Positions 7,423 to 14,728 are shown, counted from the stretch's first letter. The stretch: 14,791 nt of DNA from Asaia bogorensis (GCA_945886995.1 CAMCZJ010000060.1:1-14791); one strand, 5' to 3'. The notes: generated by a model from the letters alone, not told the origin. Program-made: numbers and translations.

Positions 7423-8463
7423 TCAAAGAAACTGCGTCAGCCGATAAAACCGCGCGGAACTCCGCCAGAACAGATCTGCCTTTTCCTCGGCCGAGGCACC
7501 AGCGGCGATGCGCTTGAAAGCATTCCAGCCAACCGCATAGCCATAGCCGCCCTTATCCACTGGGAAATTGCTTTCAAACATGCAGCGGCTGGTGCCAAAA
7601 AGTTCAATGCAGCGTTCCATCCAAGGGCGCCAATGCTGCGCCAATTCTTCCGATGATGGCGCAATCGCGCCCACTTCAAGCCCAAAGCCCGGCAGGCGCA
7701 TGCCAAGCCCGCCCAACTTTACCATGACATTCGGGCATTGCGCCAGTTCCGCCATGTTGCGCGACCAGGCAGCGAAAACCTCATCGCGCTTGCCGGCATA
7801 GGGGCCGATGCCAAGAATCCCGCCGCAATGATCCAGCACGATCGGGATTTCGGGGAAGGCGCGTGCGAGTGAGGCCAGGCGCGGGATCTGATGGAAATAG
7901 ATCCAGGCATCAAAGGAAAGCCCATTCCGCCCAAGGGCTGCGAAACTCGCACGAAATGCAGCGCTGTCCATCATGTTTTCCGCCGGCGTATAGGCCGGGT
8001 TCAGCATGACGGGGTCCGGGTCCCAGGTCGCGATATGGCGAATGCCGCGAAACCTGCCGCCGGCAGCCGCGATATGCGCTTCCAGCACCGGCTGCACGGC
8101 TTCACCCAGCGTCAGGTCGGCATAGCCCACAATCCCGGCATTGGCGGCGATATCGCCATAGATGCCGCTTGCGAACATCGCGGCAATGCCGGTGACGAAT
8201 TCTGTCTCGCCCACCGGCTTCAAGGCCTCAGGCCCCGCGGCGCGATGCATGGACCGCGCCTGCACATAAACCGTCGCCTTGACGTTATGGCCGCTTTTCA
8301 GATCGGCCAGGAATTCATCATGCAAATAGCGCCAGCCCGGCCGATCCCAGAGATGGTGATGCGGATCAATGATCACCTGCGCGGGGTCCAGGATTTCTTC
8401 CTGCCGCGCGGCGAGCCAATCCTCTCGGACGGCAAGGTAATGCTGCACCTGATGTTGGGACAT
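7423..8463 (-). CDS. Amidohydrolase family protein (COG3618-like, TIM-barrel metal-dependent hydrolase)
   Basis: This 346-residue cytoplasmic protein resembles the Amidohydro_2 group, which includes lactonases such as 2-pyrone-4,6-dicarboxylate lactonase and L-fucono-lactonase. The first-strand metal motif is VIIDPHHHLWD, giving H35-x-H37. Further family histidines are H191 (YFHQIPRL) and H212 (IVLDHCGG), and NVMVKLGGLGM (245-255) is a conserved barrel strand. The last-strand signature reads MFESNFPVDK (295-304), where many relatives have SD and an Asp; here Asn299 takes that place. The ATG is preceded by AGGAAT at a normal spacing on the minus strand. It is divergent from the aldolase-like gene with a 119-base gap, which suggests joint regulation. 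A hydrolytic ring-opening step on a lactone-like intermediate is the likeliest role; the substrate is not determinable. Confidence 0.9.
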   Translation of the reverse strand: MSQHQVQHYLAVREDWLAARQEEILDPAQVIIDPHHHLWDRPGWRYLHDEFLADLKSGHNVKATVYVQARSMHRAAGPEALKPVGETEFVTGIAAMFASGIYGDIAANAGIVGYADLTLGEAVQPVLEAHIAAAGGRFRGIRHIATWDPDPVMLNPAYTPAENMMDSAAFRASFAALGRNGLSFDAWIYFHQIPRLASLARAFPEIPIVLDHCGGILGIGPYAGKRDEVFAAWSRNMAELAQCPNVMVKLGGLGMRLPGFGLEVGAIAPSSEELAQHWRPWMERCIELFGTSRCMFESNFPVDKGGYGYAVGWNAFKRIAAGASAEEKADLFWRSSARFYRLTQFL

Positions 8464-8582
8464 GGCGTATTCCTGACCGCGTGGCTTTAAGCGCCCATGG
8501 GATGGCGCTTTATGCCAAGCGTCAAGCCTGGGCGAGGCAAGCGGCTTGTTCTATGCTCCCCGCAACATCTGAGGACCCTTCC
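8464..8582. promoter_or_regulatory. Divergent promoter region, amidohydrolase / aldolase-like operon
   Basis: These 119 bases lie between two divergent start codons and should carry promoters for both directions. I see no convincing -35/-10 pair or palindromic operator, and no regulator gene adjoins it. Confidence 0.35.
8571..8575 (+). promoter_or_regulatory. Ribosome binding site deciding the aldolase-like start
   Basis: GAGGA lies seven bases before the ATG at 8583. In-frame ATGs at 8481, 8502 and 8553 lack an equivalent site and would add a stretch unlike the family N-terminus, so 8583 is preferred. Confidence 0.55.
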
Positions 8583-9506
8583 ATGCTCACCAGAAATGCC
8601 AAGGGCGTTTTCGTCATTGCGCCCACCCCCTTCATGCCCGATGGCGCGCTTGATCTTGCCAGTGCGGATCGCATGACCGATGCCTTTCTGGCCGCGGGTG
8701 CGAGTGGCCTGACGCTACTTGGCGTGATGGGTGAAGCGCCGAAGCTTGATCAGGAAGAAGCGATCAGCTTCGTCAAGCGCGTGATCAACCGCGTGGCGGG
8801 GCGCGTGCCGGTGGTGGTGGGTGCCTCGGCGCCTGGTTTTTCCAGCATGCGCGCTGTGGCGCAGGGCGCGCTTGATCTGGGTGCGGCGGGCATCATGGTG
8901 GCGCCGGCGCCTGGCCTTAAGGGCGATGATGCGGTGCTGTCCTACATTATGCAGGCCATGGATACGGTGGGCGATGCGCCCTTTGTCTTGCAGGATTTCC
9001 CGCAACTGACCGGCATTCATATCAGCGCTGCCATGGTGGCGCGCGCTGCGGCTGACCCGCGCCTGGTGATGCTGAAGGCCGAAGATTATCCCGGGCTTGA
9101 TAAGCTTTCCGCCATTCGGAAGATGGAATCGGAAGGCAAGATGCCACGCATCAGCATTCTGGGCGGTAATGGCGGCCAGTTCCTGCCAGAAGAACTGTCG
9201 CGCGGCGCGGATGGCATCATGACCGGCTATGCCTTCCCGGAAATGCTGGCCCAAGTGATTGCGTTGATGGCGGCAGGCAAGCGCGACGCCGCGCAGGATG
9301 CCTTTGATCTTCATCTGCCATTGATCCGCAGCGAATTGCAGCCGGGGCTTGGCCTTGCCATCCGCAAGCATGTGCTGGCGCGGCGCGGCATTATTGCACA
9401 TGCGGCTTTGCGTGCGCCCGGCCCCAAGCTTTCGCCGGAAACCACGGCGGAAATTGACTATTTGCTGGCGCGCCTGCAAGCGCGCGGCGGCGCCAAACTT
9501 CCCTGA
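8583..9506 (+). CDS. Dihydrodipicolinate synthase/N-acetylneuraminate lyase superfamily protein, non-canonical
   Basis: This 307-residue TIM-barrel protein has the length typical of the DapA/NanA superfamily. The start reads GVFVIAPTPFMPDGALD, a clear family N-terminus. K165 in VMLKAEDYP is placed as the Schiff-base lysine. The superfamily G-T-T-G-E loop appears as LLGVMGEAPKL (45-55), so the two threonines of DapA are Val48-Met49. The catalytic-tyrosine motif, usually YNVP or YNIP, reads VLQDFP (135-140), with Gln137 in place of Tyr. The family runs pyruvate-dependent aldol or dehydration chemistry. These changes argue against lysine-pathway DapA and for another aldolase, lyase or dehydratase acting on a keto or sugar acid. 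The next gene starts 33 bases downstream behind a strong ribosome binding site, so the two form an operon. It is divergent from the amidohydrolase. Confidence 0.88.
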   Translation: MLTRNAKGVFVIAPTPFMPDGALDLASADRMTDAFLAAGASGLTLLGVMGEAPKLDQEEAISFVKRVINRVAGRVPVVVGASAPGFSSMRAVAQGALDLGAAGIMVAPAPGLKGDDAVLSYIMQAMDTVGDAPFVLQDFPQLTGIHISAAMVARAAADPRLVMLKAEDYPGLDKLSAIRKMESEGKMPRISILGGNGGQFLPEELSRGADGIMTGYAFPEMLAQVIALMAAGKRDAAQDAFDLHLPLIRSELQPGLGLAIRKHVLARRGIIAHAALRAPGPKLSPETTAEIDYLLARLQARGGAKLP

Positions 9507-9526
9507 CCATCAAACGTTTTACACAC

Positions 9527-9533
9527 AGGAGGA
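9527..9533 (+). promoter_or_regulatory. Near-perfect Shine-Dalgarno
   Basis: AGGAGGA lies six bases before the ATG of the small ABM-fold gene. It is the strongest ribosome binding site I found in the window and suggests high translation of the second gene of the operon. Confidence 0.7.
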
Positions 9534-9539
9534 TACCCC

Positions 9540-9842
9540 ATGCCCAAAATCGCCATCGCCGTTGAATTCAAGATCAAGGAAGGCCAGCACGCGGCCTTTG
9601 ACGCGATCATCCGCGAACATGCCCGCCTGACGCTTCAGGAAGAACCGGGTTGCGAGCGCTTTGATGTCCTGCAACCGCTCGACAAGGATGGCGCGCATGA
9701 CAAAAGCCGCGTTATGCTGTGTGAGGTCTATCAGGACCGCGCGGCGGTGGATGTGCACACCAAGAACCCGCGCCTTGCCAAGGTGCGCGATGCCTATGCG
9801 GCGCTGATCGAAGGCCGCACGCTGACGCTTTGTGAGATGTGA
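9540..9842 (+). CDS. Antibiotic biosynthesis monooxygenase (ABM) fold, putative quinol monooxygenase
   Basis: This is a 100-residue single-domain protein of the ABM / dimeric alpha-beta barrel family, which includes YgiN, LsrG and YcnE. Typical features are the opening strand KIAIAVEFKIKEGQ, the helix AAFDAIIREHARLTL, the EEPGCERFDVLQP strand (35-47), a central MLCEVYQDRAAVDVHTKNP with the conserved family E-x-Y-x-D/H pattern (59-77), and a C-terminal strand after LIEGR. Members are cofactor-independent oxygenases, isomerases, or small dimeric proteins of unknown role, so catalysis is not certain. It is the second gene of an operon with the DHDPS-like gene, pointing to a shared pathway in which it may oxidise or isomerise an intermediate. 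The next gene is convergent. Confidence 0.88.
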   Translation: MPKIAIAVEFKIKEGQHAAFDAIIREHARLTLQEEPGCERFDVLQPLDKDGAHDKSRVMLCEVYQDRAAVDVHTKNPRLAKVRDAYAALIEGRTLTLCEM

Positions 9843-9857
9843 GGCGCCTTCGCCTTT
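9841..9857. terminator. Hairpin between convergent ABM-fold and HExxH genes
   Basis: AGGCG and CGCCT pair around a CCTT loop (9842-9855), followed by a short T-rich stretch on the plus strand. The left arm includes the ABM gene stop, and the structure ends just before the stop of the minus-strand gene. It is a plausible terminator for the plus-strand operon, with a short stem and weak T-tract. Confidence 0.38.
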
Positions 9858-9858
9858 C

Positions 9859-10458
9859 TCACGCCTCGTCAAGCCGTGCAGCAAGGGCAAGATCCTCCGG
9901 GCTCATCTCATGGGCCGGGAGGATCGGCACCAGCCTATGGGAAGCATAAAGCTCCCCCAATGCCTGCCGGTCTTGTATGACGGCTGCATAAATCCAGCGA
10001 TAGTAATGCAGCCGCGCGACATGCTCCTTCGCGGCTTCTGCACCAATTAAGCTGCTGAGCGCCTCAATTTCCAGCCAATTCACGATCAGGTGCAGATGCG
10101 TTGAGGCAAGCGTATCAGCGCCTTCGCCGCGCCCGATGGGCGGATCAGGATAGCGTTGTTCGAGTGCTGCCCACACCGCGCGCCACTGGTCGGTATGCTT
10201 GTGGGAATACCAGGTCACATACCAATGCATCTGCTCGTGAATGTAGTTTGCCAGCAAGGCAGTCTCGGTCCAATAGCCGGTAGTCAGCCTGATCACCGGA
10301 TGGCTGTACGGTATAACTGTCGGCGTTATCACGACTTCTCGGCAATATTCGTAAGCGCCAAGCGCGTATTTGGTGCGAAGCGCGATCAGCCTTTCGCGTA
10401 CCACAATCGCGTTACGCTCGGCATGCGACAGGTCAATCCCAATCCGAAGATCTGTCAT
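9859..10458 (-). CDS. Uncharacterised protein with an HExxH metal-binding-like motif
   Basis: I do not recognise a named family for this 199-residue protein. There is no signal peptide or membrane segment. Residues 74-78 read HEQMH within NYIHEQMHWYVTWY, matching the HExxH zinc-protease consensus and set in a helix-like context. Downstream, H121-x-H123 and NWLEIEAL (127-134, with E130 and E132) could supply a further ligand, as the later Glu does in gluzincin-type proteases. The protein is rich in Trp, Tyr and His (for example the YYRWIY segment at 152-157). It starts 41 bases after the alaS stop on the same strand, with AAAGG as a possible ribosome binding site, so cotranscription with alaS is likely. 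Its base composition is visibly less GC-rich than alaS, especially in its first half, which hints at a different history. A metal-dependent hydrolase or peptidase is only a hypothesis. Confidence 0.75.
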   Translation of the reverse strand: MTDLRIGIDLSHAERNAIVVRERLIALRTKYALGAYEYCREVVITPTVIPYSHPVIRLTTGYWTETALLANYIHEQMHWYVTWYSHKHTDQWRAVWAALEQRYPDPPIGRGEGADTLASTHLHLIVNWLEIEALSSLIGAEAAKEHVARLHYYRWIYAAVIQDRQALGELYASHRLVPILPAHEMSPEDLALAARLDEA

Positions 10459-10499
10459 TACGCGCGCCTTTAAGGTCCAGGCTCAGCTTGGCCCCAAAC

Positions 10500-13148
10500 C
10501 TACCCCGCCAACGCCGCCTTCACCGCCGCCAGCGCTTCTGCCGCATTGGCTGCATCCGGCCCGCCGGCCTGCGCCATATCGGGCCGCCCGCCACCGCCCT
10601 TGCCACCCACCGCGGCCGAGGCCGCGCGCACCAGCGCCACCGCATCGGCGCGGCCCTTGGCGGCTTCAGCCACCGCAACCACAATACTCGCCTTGCCTTC
10701 CGCCGTGCTGATCAGCGCCACAACATCCGCCGTACCGCCTTTCAGAATTGCTTCAGCCAGGCCCTTCAAATCGCGCGGTGGCACTTCGCCCAGATCGCGC
10801 AGCGAAAGCCGTAGCCCGGCCACTTCCTCAATCTCCGCACCGCCGCCACCGGTCGCGAGCTTCTTGCGAAGCTCCGCCACATCGCGTTCCAGCTTGCGGC
10901 GTTCTTCCACCAGCGCCGCGATACGCCCGGCCAATTCGCCAGGCTGCGCCTTCAAGACAGCCGCCGCCGCCGTCAGGCTTTCTTCCATTTCATTGATGTA
11001 AGACAGCGCCGCATCACCCGTGACGGCTTCCACGCGCCGCACGCCGGCACTGACGGCGCCTTCGGCAATAATCTTGAACAGGCCGATATCGCCGGTGCGC
11101 CGCACATGCGTCCCGCCGCAAAGTTCAAGCGAATAGACGCCGTGTTTGTCGGTCGCCGCCGGGTCATGGCCCATGCCAACCACGCGCACTTCCTCGCCAT
11201 ATTTTTCGCCAAACAACGCCATGGCGCCGGCTTCCACCGCCGCTTCGGGTGTCATCAACCGCGTGATCACCTCAGCATTTTCGCGAATGCGGGCATTCAC
11301 CTCCGCCTCCACCCAAGCGAGTTCCTCGGCTTCCATGGGCTTGTTGTGGGAGACATCAAAACGCAACCGATCCGGTGCATTCAAGCTGCCCTTCTGCGCG
11401 ACATGCGTACCAAGCCGCCGGCGCAACGCCTCATGCAGCAAATGGGTCGCCGAATGATGCGCGCGGATATTGGACCGGCGCGCATGATCAACTGTCGCAC
11501 TCACCGCCATGCCGGGCTTGGCTTCGCCATGCACAACCTTGCCCAGATGCACGAAAAGATTGCCGAGCTTCTTTTGCGTATCGCGGATTTCAATCCGGCA
11601 GGCATCGCCCGCGACAATCACCCCCGTATCGCCCACCTGGCCACCACTTTCGGCATAAAACGGCGTCTGGTTCAGCAGCACGGCCACTTCCGTGCCCACC
11701 GCGGCATGATCCACCACCTTGCCATCCACCACCAGCGCGGTGATCTCGCCTTCTGCGCCTTCGGTGGAATAGCCTAGGAATTCGCTGGCGCCGATCTTTT
11801 CCTGCACATCGAACCAGAGGCTTTCGGTAGCCGCTTCCCCGCTGCCGGCCCAGGCAGCACGGGCGCGGCGCTTTTGTTCCGCCATGGCGGCGTTGAAGCC
11901 TTCCACATCCACCGCGCGGCCTTCACCGCGCAAAGCATCTTGCGTCAGGTCCAAGGGGAAGCCGAAGGTATCATATAAGCGGAAGGCGATGTCGCCCGGC
12001 AGGGTCTGATTGGACCCAAGCTTGTCGGTTTCTTCAGCCAGCATGTGCAGGCCACGTTCCAGCAGGGACCGGAAGCGCGTTTCCTCAAGCCGCAGCGTCT
12101 CAGCAATCAGCCCCTCAGCGCGCACCAATTCCGGATAGGCCGTGCCCATTTGCCGGATCAGCGAAGGCAGGATGCGATGCATCAAGGGCTCACGCGATCC
12201 CATCATATGCGCGTGCCGCATGGCGCGGCGCAGGATGCGGCGCAGCACATAGCCGCGGCCTTCATTGGAAGGCAGCACGCCATCGGCAAGCAGAAAGGCA
12301 CCGGCGCGCAAATGGTCGGCCACCACGCGGTGGCTGGACCGGAACGGCCCATCCGGGTCTTGGCTGGTCGCTTCCGCACTCGCCAGAATAATGGCACGCA
12401 AAGTGTCCGTGTCGTAATTATCGTGCTTGCCTTGCAGAATGGCGGCGAAGCGTTCCAGCCCCATGCCGGTATCAATGGAAGGTCGTGGCAGCGGGTTGCG
12501 CGTGCCGGCCGGTTCTTCCAGGAACTGCATGAAAACCAGGTTCCAGATCTCGATGAAGCGATCACCATCCTGATCGGCGCTGCCGGGCGGGCCACCGAAA
12601 ATCTTGTCGCCATGGTCGAAGAAAATCTCGGAACAAGGGCCGCAGGGACCGGTATCGCCCATGCGCCAGAAATTATCGGAAGTCGGGATGCGGATGATGC
12701 GATCATCGCCGATCCCCGCGACCTTTTTCCAGATATCGGCAGCGTCTTCATCTTCTGAATAGACCGTGACCAGCAGCCGGTCCTTGGGTAGCGCGAAATC
12801 CTTGGTCAGCAATTCCCAGGCATAAGGAATGGCCTGGTCCTTGAAGTAATCCCCGAAGGAAAAATTGCCGAGCATTTCGAAAAACGTGTGATGCCGCGCG
12901 GTATAGCCGACATTATCAAGGTCATTATGCTTGCCCCCGGCGCGGACGACTTTCTGCGCCGAGGTGGCGCGGGAATAGGGGCGCTTTTCCTGGCCGGTGA
13001 AGACATTCTTGAACTGCACCATGCCGGAATTGGCGAACAGCAGCGTGGGATCATTGCGCGGCACCAGCGGGCTGCTTTCCACCACCTCATGGCCATTGCG
13101 ACGGAAGTAATCCAGGAAGGTCGCACGGATATCATTGCTGCTGGTCAT
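10500..13148 (-). CDS. alaS: Alanyl-tRNA synthetase
   Basis: This class II synthetase of 882 residues has the normal full length. It begins with the standard IRATFLDYFRRNGHEVVESS, followed by motif-like segments PTLLFANSGMVQFK (34-47) and HHTFFEMLGNFSFGDYFK (86-103), then GDTGPCGPCSEIFFD (164-178). The editing domain has the zinc ligands H565 and H569 (AHHSATHLLHEAL) and C677 and H681 (LELCGGTHVRRTGD). The C-terminal part has a coiled-coil-like helix (about 735-765), a glycine-rich linker (767-770) and the DHHA1/C-Ala domain ending in GGKGGGGRPDMAQAGG (848-863). It charges tRNA-Ala and removes mischarged Ser and Gly. The gene upstream on the same strand is a MATE transporter and the one downstream is the HExxH protein, with gaps of 72 and 41 bases. 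In several alphaproteobacteria recA precedes alaS; here it does not. Confidence 0.97.
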   Translation of the reverse strand: MTSSNDIRATFLDYFRRNGHEVVESSPLVPRNDPTLLFANSGMVQFKNVFTGQEKRPYSRATSAQKVVRAGGKHNDLDNVGYTARHHTFFEMLGNFSFGDYFKDQAIPYAWELLTKDFALPKDRLLVTVYSEDEDAADIWKKVAGIGDDRIIRIPTSDNFWRMGDTGPCGPCSEIFFDHGDKIFGGPPGSADQDGDRFIEIWNLVFMQFLEEPAGTRNPLPRPSIDTGMGLERFAAILQGKHDNYDTDTLRAIILASAEATSQDPDGPFRSSHRVVADHLRAGAFLLADGVLPSNEGRGYVLRRILRRAMRHAHMMGSREPLMHRILPSLIRQMGTAYPELVRAEGLIAETLRLEETRFRSLLERGLHMLAEETDKLGSNQTLPGDIAFRLYDTFGFPLDLTQDALRGEGRAVDVEGFNAAMAEQKRRARAAWAGSGEAATESLWFDVQEKIGASEFLGYSTEGAEGEITALVVDGKVVDHAAVGTEVAVLLNQTPFYAESGGQVGDTGVIVAGDACRIEIRDTQKKLGNLFVHLGKVVHGEAKPGMAVSATVDHARRSNIRAHHSATHLLHEALRRRLGTHVAQKGSLNAPDRLRFDVSHNKPMEAEELAWVEAEVNARIRENAEVITRLMTPEAAVEAGAMALFGEKYGEEVRVVGMGHDPAATDKHGVYSLELCGGTHVRRTGDIGLFKIIAEGAVSAGVRRVEAVTGDAALSYINEMEESLTAAAAVLKAQPGELAGRIAALVEERRKLERDVAELRKKLATGGGGAEIEEVAGLRLSLRDLGEVPPRDLKGLAEAILKGGTADVVALISTAEGKASIVVAVAEAAKGRADAVALVRAASAAVGGKGGGGRPDMAQAGGPDAANAAEALAAVKAALAG

Positions 13149-13198
13149 GTTTCGCCCATCGGGTCCGCGTTTTCGAAGTGCGGAGAGGTAGCGCGCAG

Positions 13199-13219
13199 CG
13201 CCCCGCGCGTGAAGGGGCG
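13199..13219. terminator. GC-rich hairpin after the MATE gene
   Basis: CGCCCC (13199-13204) and GGGGCG (13214-13219) form a six-pair stem with a nine-base loop directly after the MATE stop codon, in the 72-base gap before alaS. There is no T-tract, so it may be an mRNA 3'-end or processing structure, or an attenuating hairpin, rather than a classical intrinsic terminator. Confidence 0.3.
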
Positions 13220-13220
13220 G

Positions 13221-14603
13221 TTAGTTTCTCCCCGGCCAAACCCCAGGCCGCACCGCGAGCGCGCAAATCAGCCCATAGGCAGTAATGCCAAGCGCCACGG
13301 CAATGAATTGCCCCTGCAGCCCAAGCCCCGCCACATCCATCAGCAAGGCACCGCCCAGCACCGCAAGCCCCACGCGCGTGACTGCCGCGGCCACCGGCCA
13401 GCGCATCCGCCCTGCCCCCATGGCAGCGAAGTAAAGCGCCATGCCCAAGCCAAAACCGGGCAAGGCCCAGCCAATAATCCCCAGCGCCTCAGTCGCAATC
13501 GCCGCCACGGCCGCGTCACTCGCAAAGGCCGCCGCCACCTGGGCGGGGAAAAGGGCGATGCCAAAGCCGATGACGCCCGTCACCGCAAAGGCCAAAGCGC
13601 CACCCGTCCAGGCGATGCGTCGCGCTTCCTCCCAATCCCCCGCACCAACCGCGCGCCCGACCAGGGCCGTGAGCGCCGATCCTATGCCGAAAGCCAGTGG
13701 GATCATCAGGAATTCCATGCGCGCTGAAATGCCATAGGCCGCAATTGCCGCCGGCCCGTGTGCTGCGATGCGCGCCGTGACCAGGATGGTGGCCAGATTG
13801 GCCAGTGTTGCCATCACGCAGGCAACCAGCCCCACCGCCAGGATGCGCCCAAACAGCGCGCGGCTGAGCGGCGCGCGAAAATCCGGCACAAACCCGGCAC
13901 CGCCGCGCAGCACCACAAGTGCCATAATCAGCGCGGAAGCACTCATACTGAGCGCGAAGGCCATGCCGGCGCCGGGCAAGCCGAGCCCGAGCGGTTCCAT
14001 GAACAGCCAAGCGAGCGGCGGGAAGATCAGCCACCCGCCAACCACGCCCCGCGCCGCCAGGGCATGCCGCCCGCCACCGCGCAGGATGGACGCCAAGGTA
14101 TTGGCCATCCAGGCCGGCAGCGCGCCGGCACCAAAGGTCCAGGCGGCATAGGCAGCGCCAGCCTCGGCCGCCCCCGCGCCGCCGATCAGGCCCAAGATCG
14201 CGCTCGGAAACAACAGAAAGGGCAAAGCGAAAAGCGCCGCACCCGCGCAGGCGATGATCAAAGCATGGGCGGCAAGCGCCGCCGCTTCATCGCGCTTCCC
14301 GCCGCCCAAGGCGCGCGCAATGGCCGAGACCACGCCGCCCCCCATGGCACCAGCCGACATTTGGGAAAGCAGCAGCGTGAAAGGCAGTACCACCGCCCAG
14401 CCCGCCAAAGCCGCCTGGCCCTGCCGCGCCGCGAGCCAGGGTTCGATCAATTGCGCGATGATCTGGGTCGCGACCAGCAGCGTGGTCGGTGCCGCCAGCA
14501 CCAATATCTGGCGCAACCGCGCCGCGCCGCTAGTCAAGGGAAGGCAGCCAACTGGACCGGGGTTCAAGCAAGTTAAAGGTGGGCATGGGGCATCGGACCC
14601 CAC
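13221..14603 (-). CDS. MATE family efflux transporter
   Basis: This 460-residue inner-membrane protein has about twelve hydrophobic segments in two similar halves, the usual size and layout for a multidrug and toxin extrusion transporter. Family features include an early LRQILVLAAPTTLLVATQII helix, a first-half segment LLSQMSAGAMGGGVVSAIARALGGG (about 74-98), and in the second half GISARMEFLMIPLAFGIGSALTALVGRAVGAG (about 285-316), the typical repeat of the S-x-x-x-G-x-A pattern. It probably exports a cationic or metabolite substrate by Na+ or H+ antiport; the substrate is not readable. The start is uncertain: the longest frame begins with GTG at 14603 and TTG codons at 14567 and 14537 are alternatives. 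None has a clear ribosome binding site, and the first 25 residues are atypical. It is upstream of alaS on the same strand and divergent from gcrA. Confidence 0.9.
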   Translation of the reverse strand: MGSDAPCPPLTCLNPGPVGCLPLTSGAARLRQILVLAAPTTLLVATQIIAQLIEPWLAARQGQAALAGWAVVLPFTLLLSQMSAGAMGGGVVSAIARALGGGKRDEAAALAAHALIIACAGAALFALPFLLFPSAILGLIGGAGAAEAGAAYAAWTFGAGALPAWMANTLASILRGGGRHALAARGVVGGWLIFPPLAWLFMEPLGLGLPGAGMAFALSMSASALIMALVVLRGGAGFVPDFRAPLSRALFGRILAVGLVACVMATLANLATILVTARIAAHGPAAIAAYGISARMEFLMIPLAFGIGSALTALVGRAVGAGDWEEARRIAWTGGALAFAVTGVIGFGIALFPAQVAAAFASDAAVAAIATEALGIIGWALPGFGLGMALYFAAMGAGRMRWPVAAAVTRVGLAVLGGALLMDVAGLGLQGQFIAVALGITAYGLICALAVRPGVWPGRN

Positions 14604-14634
14604 CCGGGCGCCTCTGACAAGGCGTCACCGAATG

Positions 14635-14643
14635 TTTTCCACA
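14635..14643 (+). promoter_or_regulatory. DnaA-box-like 9-mer upstream of gcrA
   Basis: TTTTCCACA differs at one position from the DnaA-box consensus TTATNCACA. It lies about 93 bases before the gcrA start in the MATE/gcrA intergenic region. DnaA stimulates gcrA transcription in Caulobacter, which makes the placement notable. A single near-match can occur by chance, so this is tentative. Confidence 0.3.
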
Positions 14644-14695
14644 GATTTCTTCAGCGCGCCGCATCATAGAGGTTGTGTCTCAGGCGTGTTTTGCC

Positions 14696-14728
14696 TACCG
14701 TATATTGTGTTGGGGAGATCAAAGGGGG
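14696..14728 (+). promoter_or_regulatory. Candidate gcrA promoter -10 and ribosome binding site
   Basis: A TATATT at 14701-14706 could be a -10 element, although no good -35 is seen at the expected distance. TTGTGT at 14673 with TACCGT at 14696, 17 bases apart, is an alternative pair. AAAGGGGG at 14721-14728 lies seven bases before the gcrA ATG and is a good ribosome binding site. No GANTC (CcrM) site is visible in this intergenic region. Confidence 0.35.

Noticed and set aside
8715..9479. 254-codon minus-strand frame opposite the aldolase-like gene
   Set aside because: Shadow of a gene with clear family motifs; its His/Arg-rich translation is not protein-like.
12888..14576. Long plus-strand open frames opposite alaS and the MATE gene
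   Set aside because: They are antisense to clear coding regions and translate to Arg/Pro/His/Gln-rich low-complexity sequence without family features.
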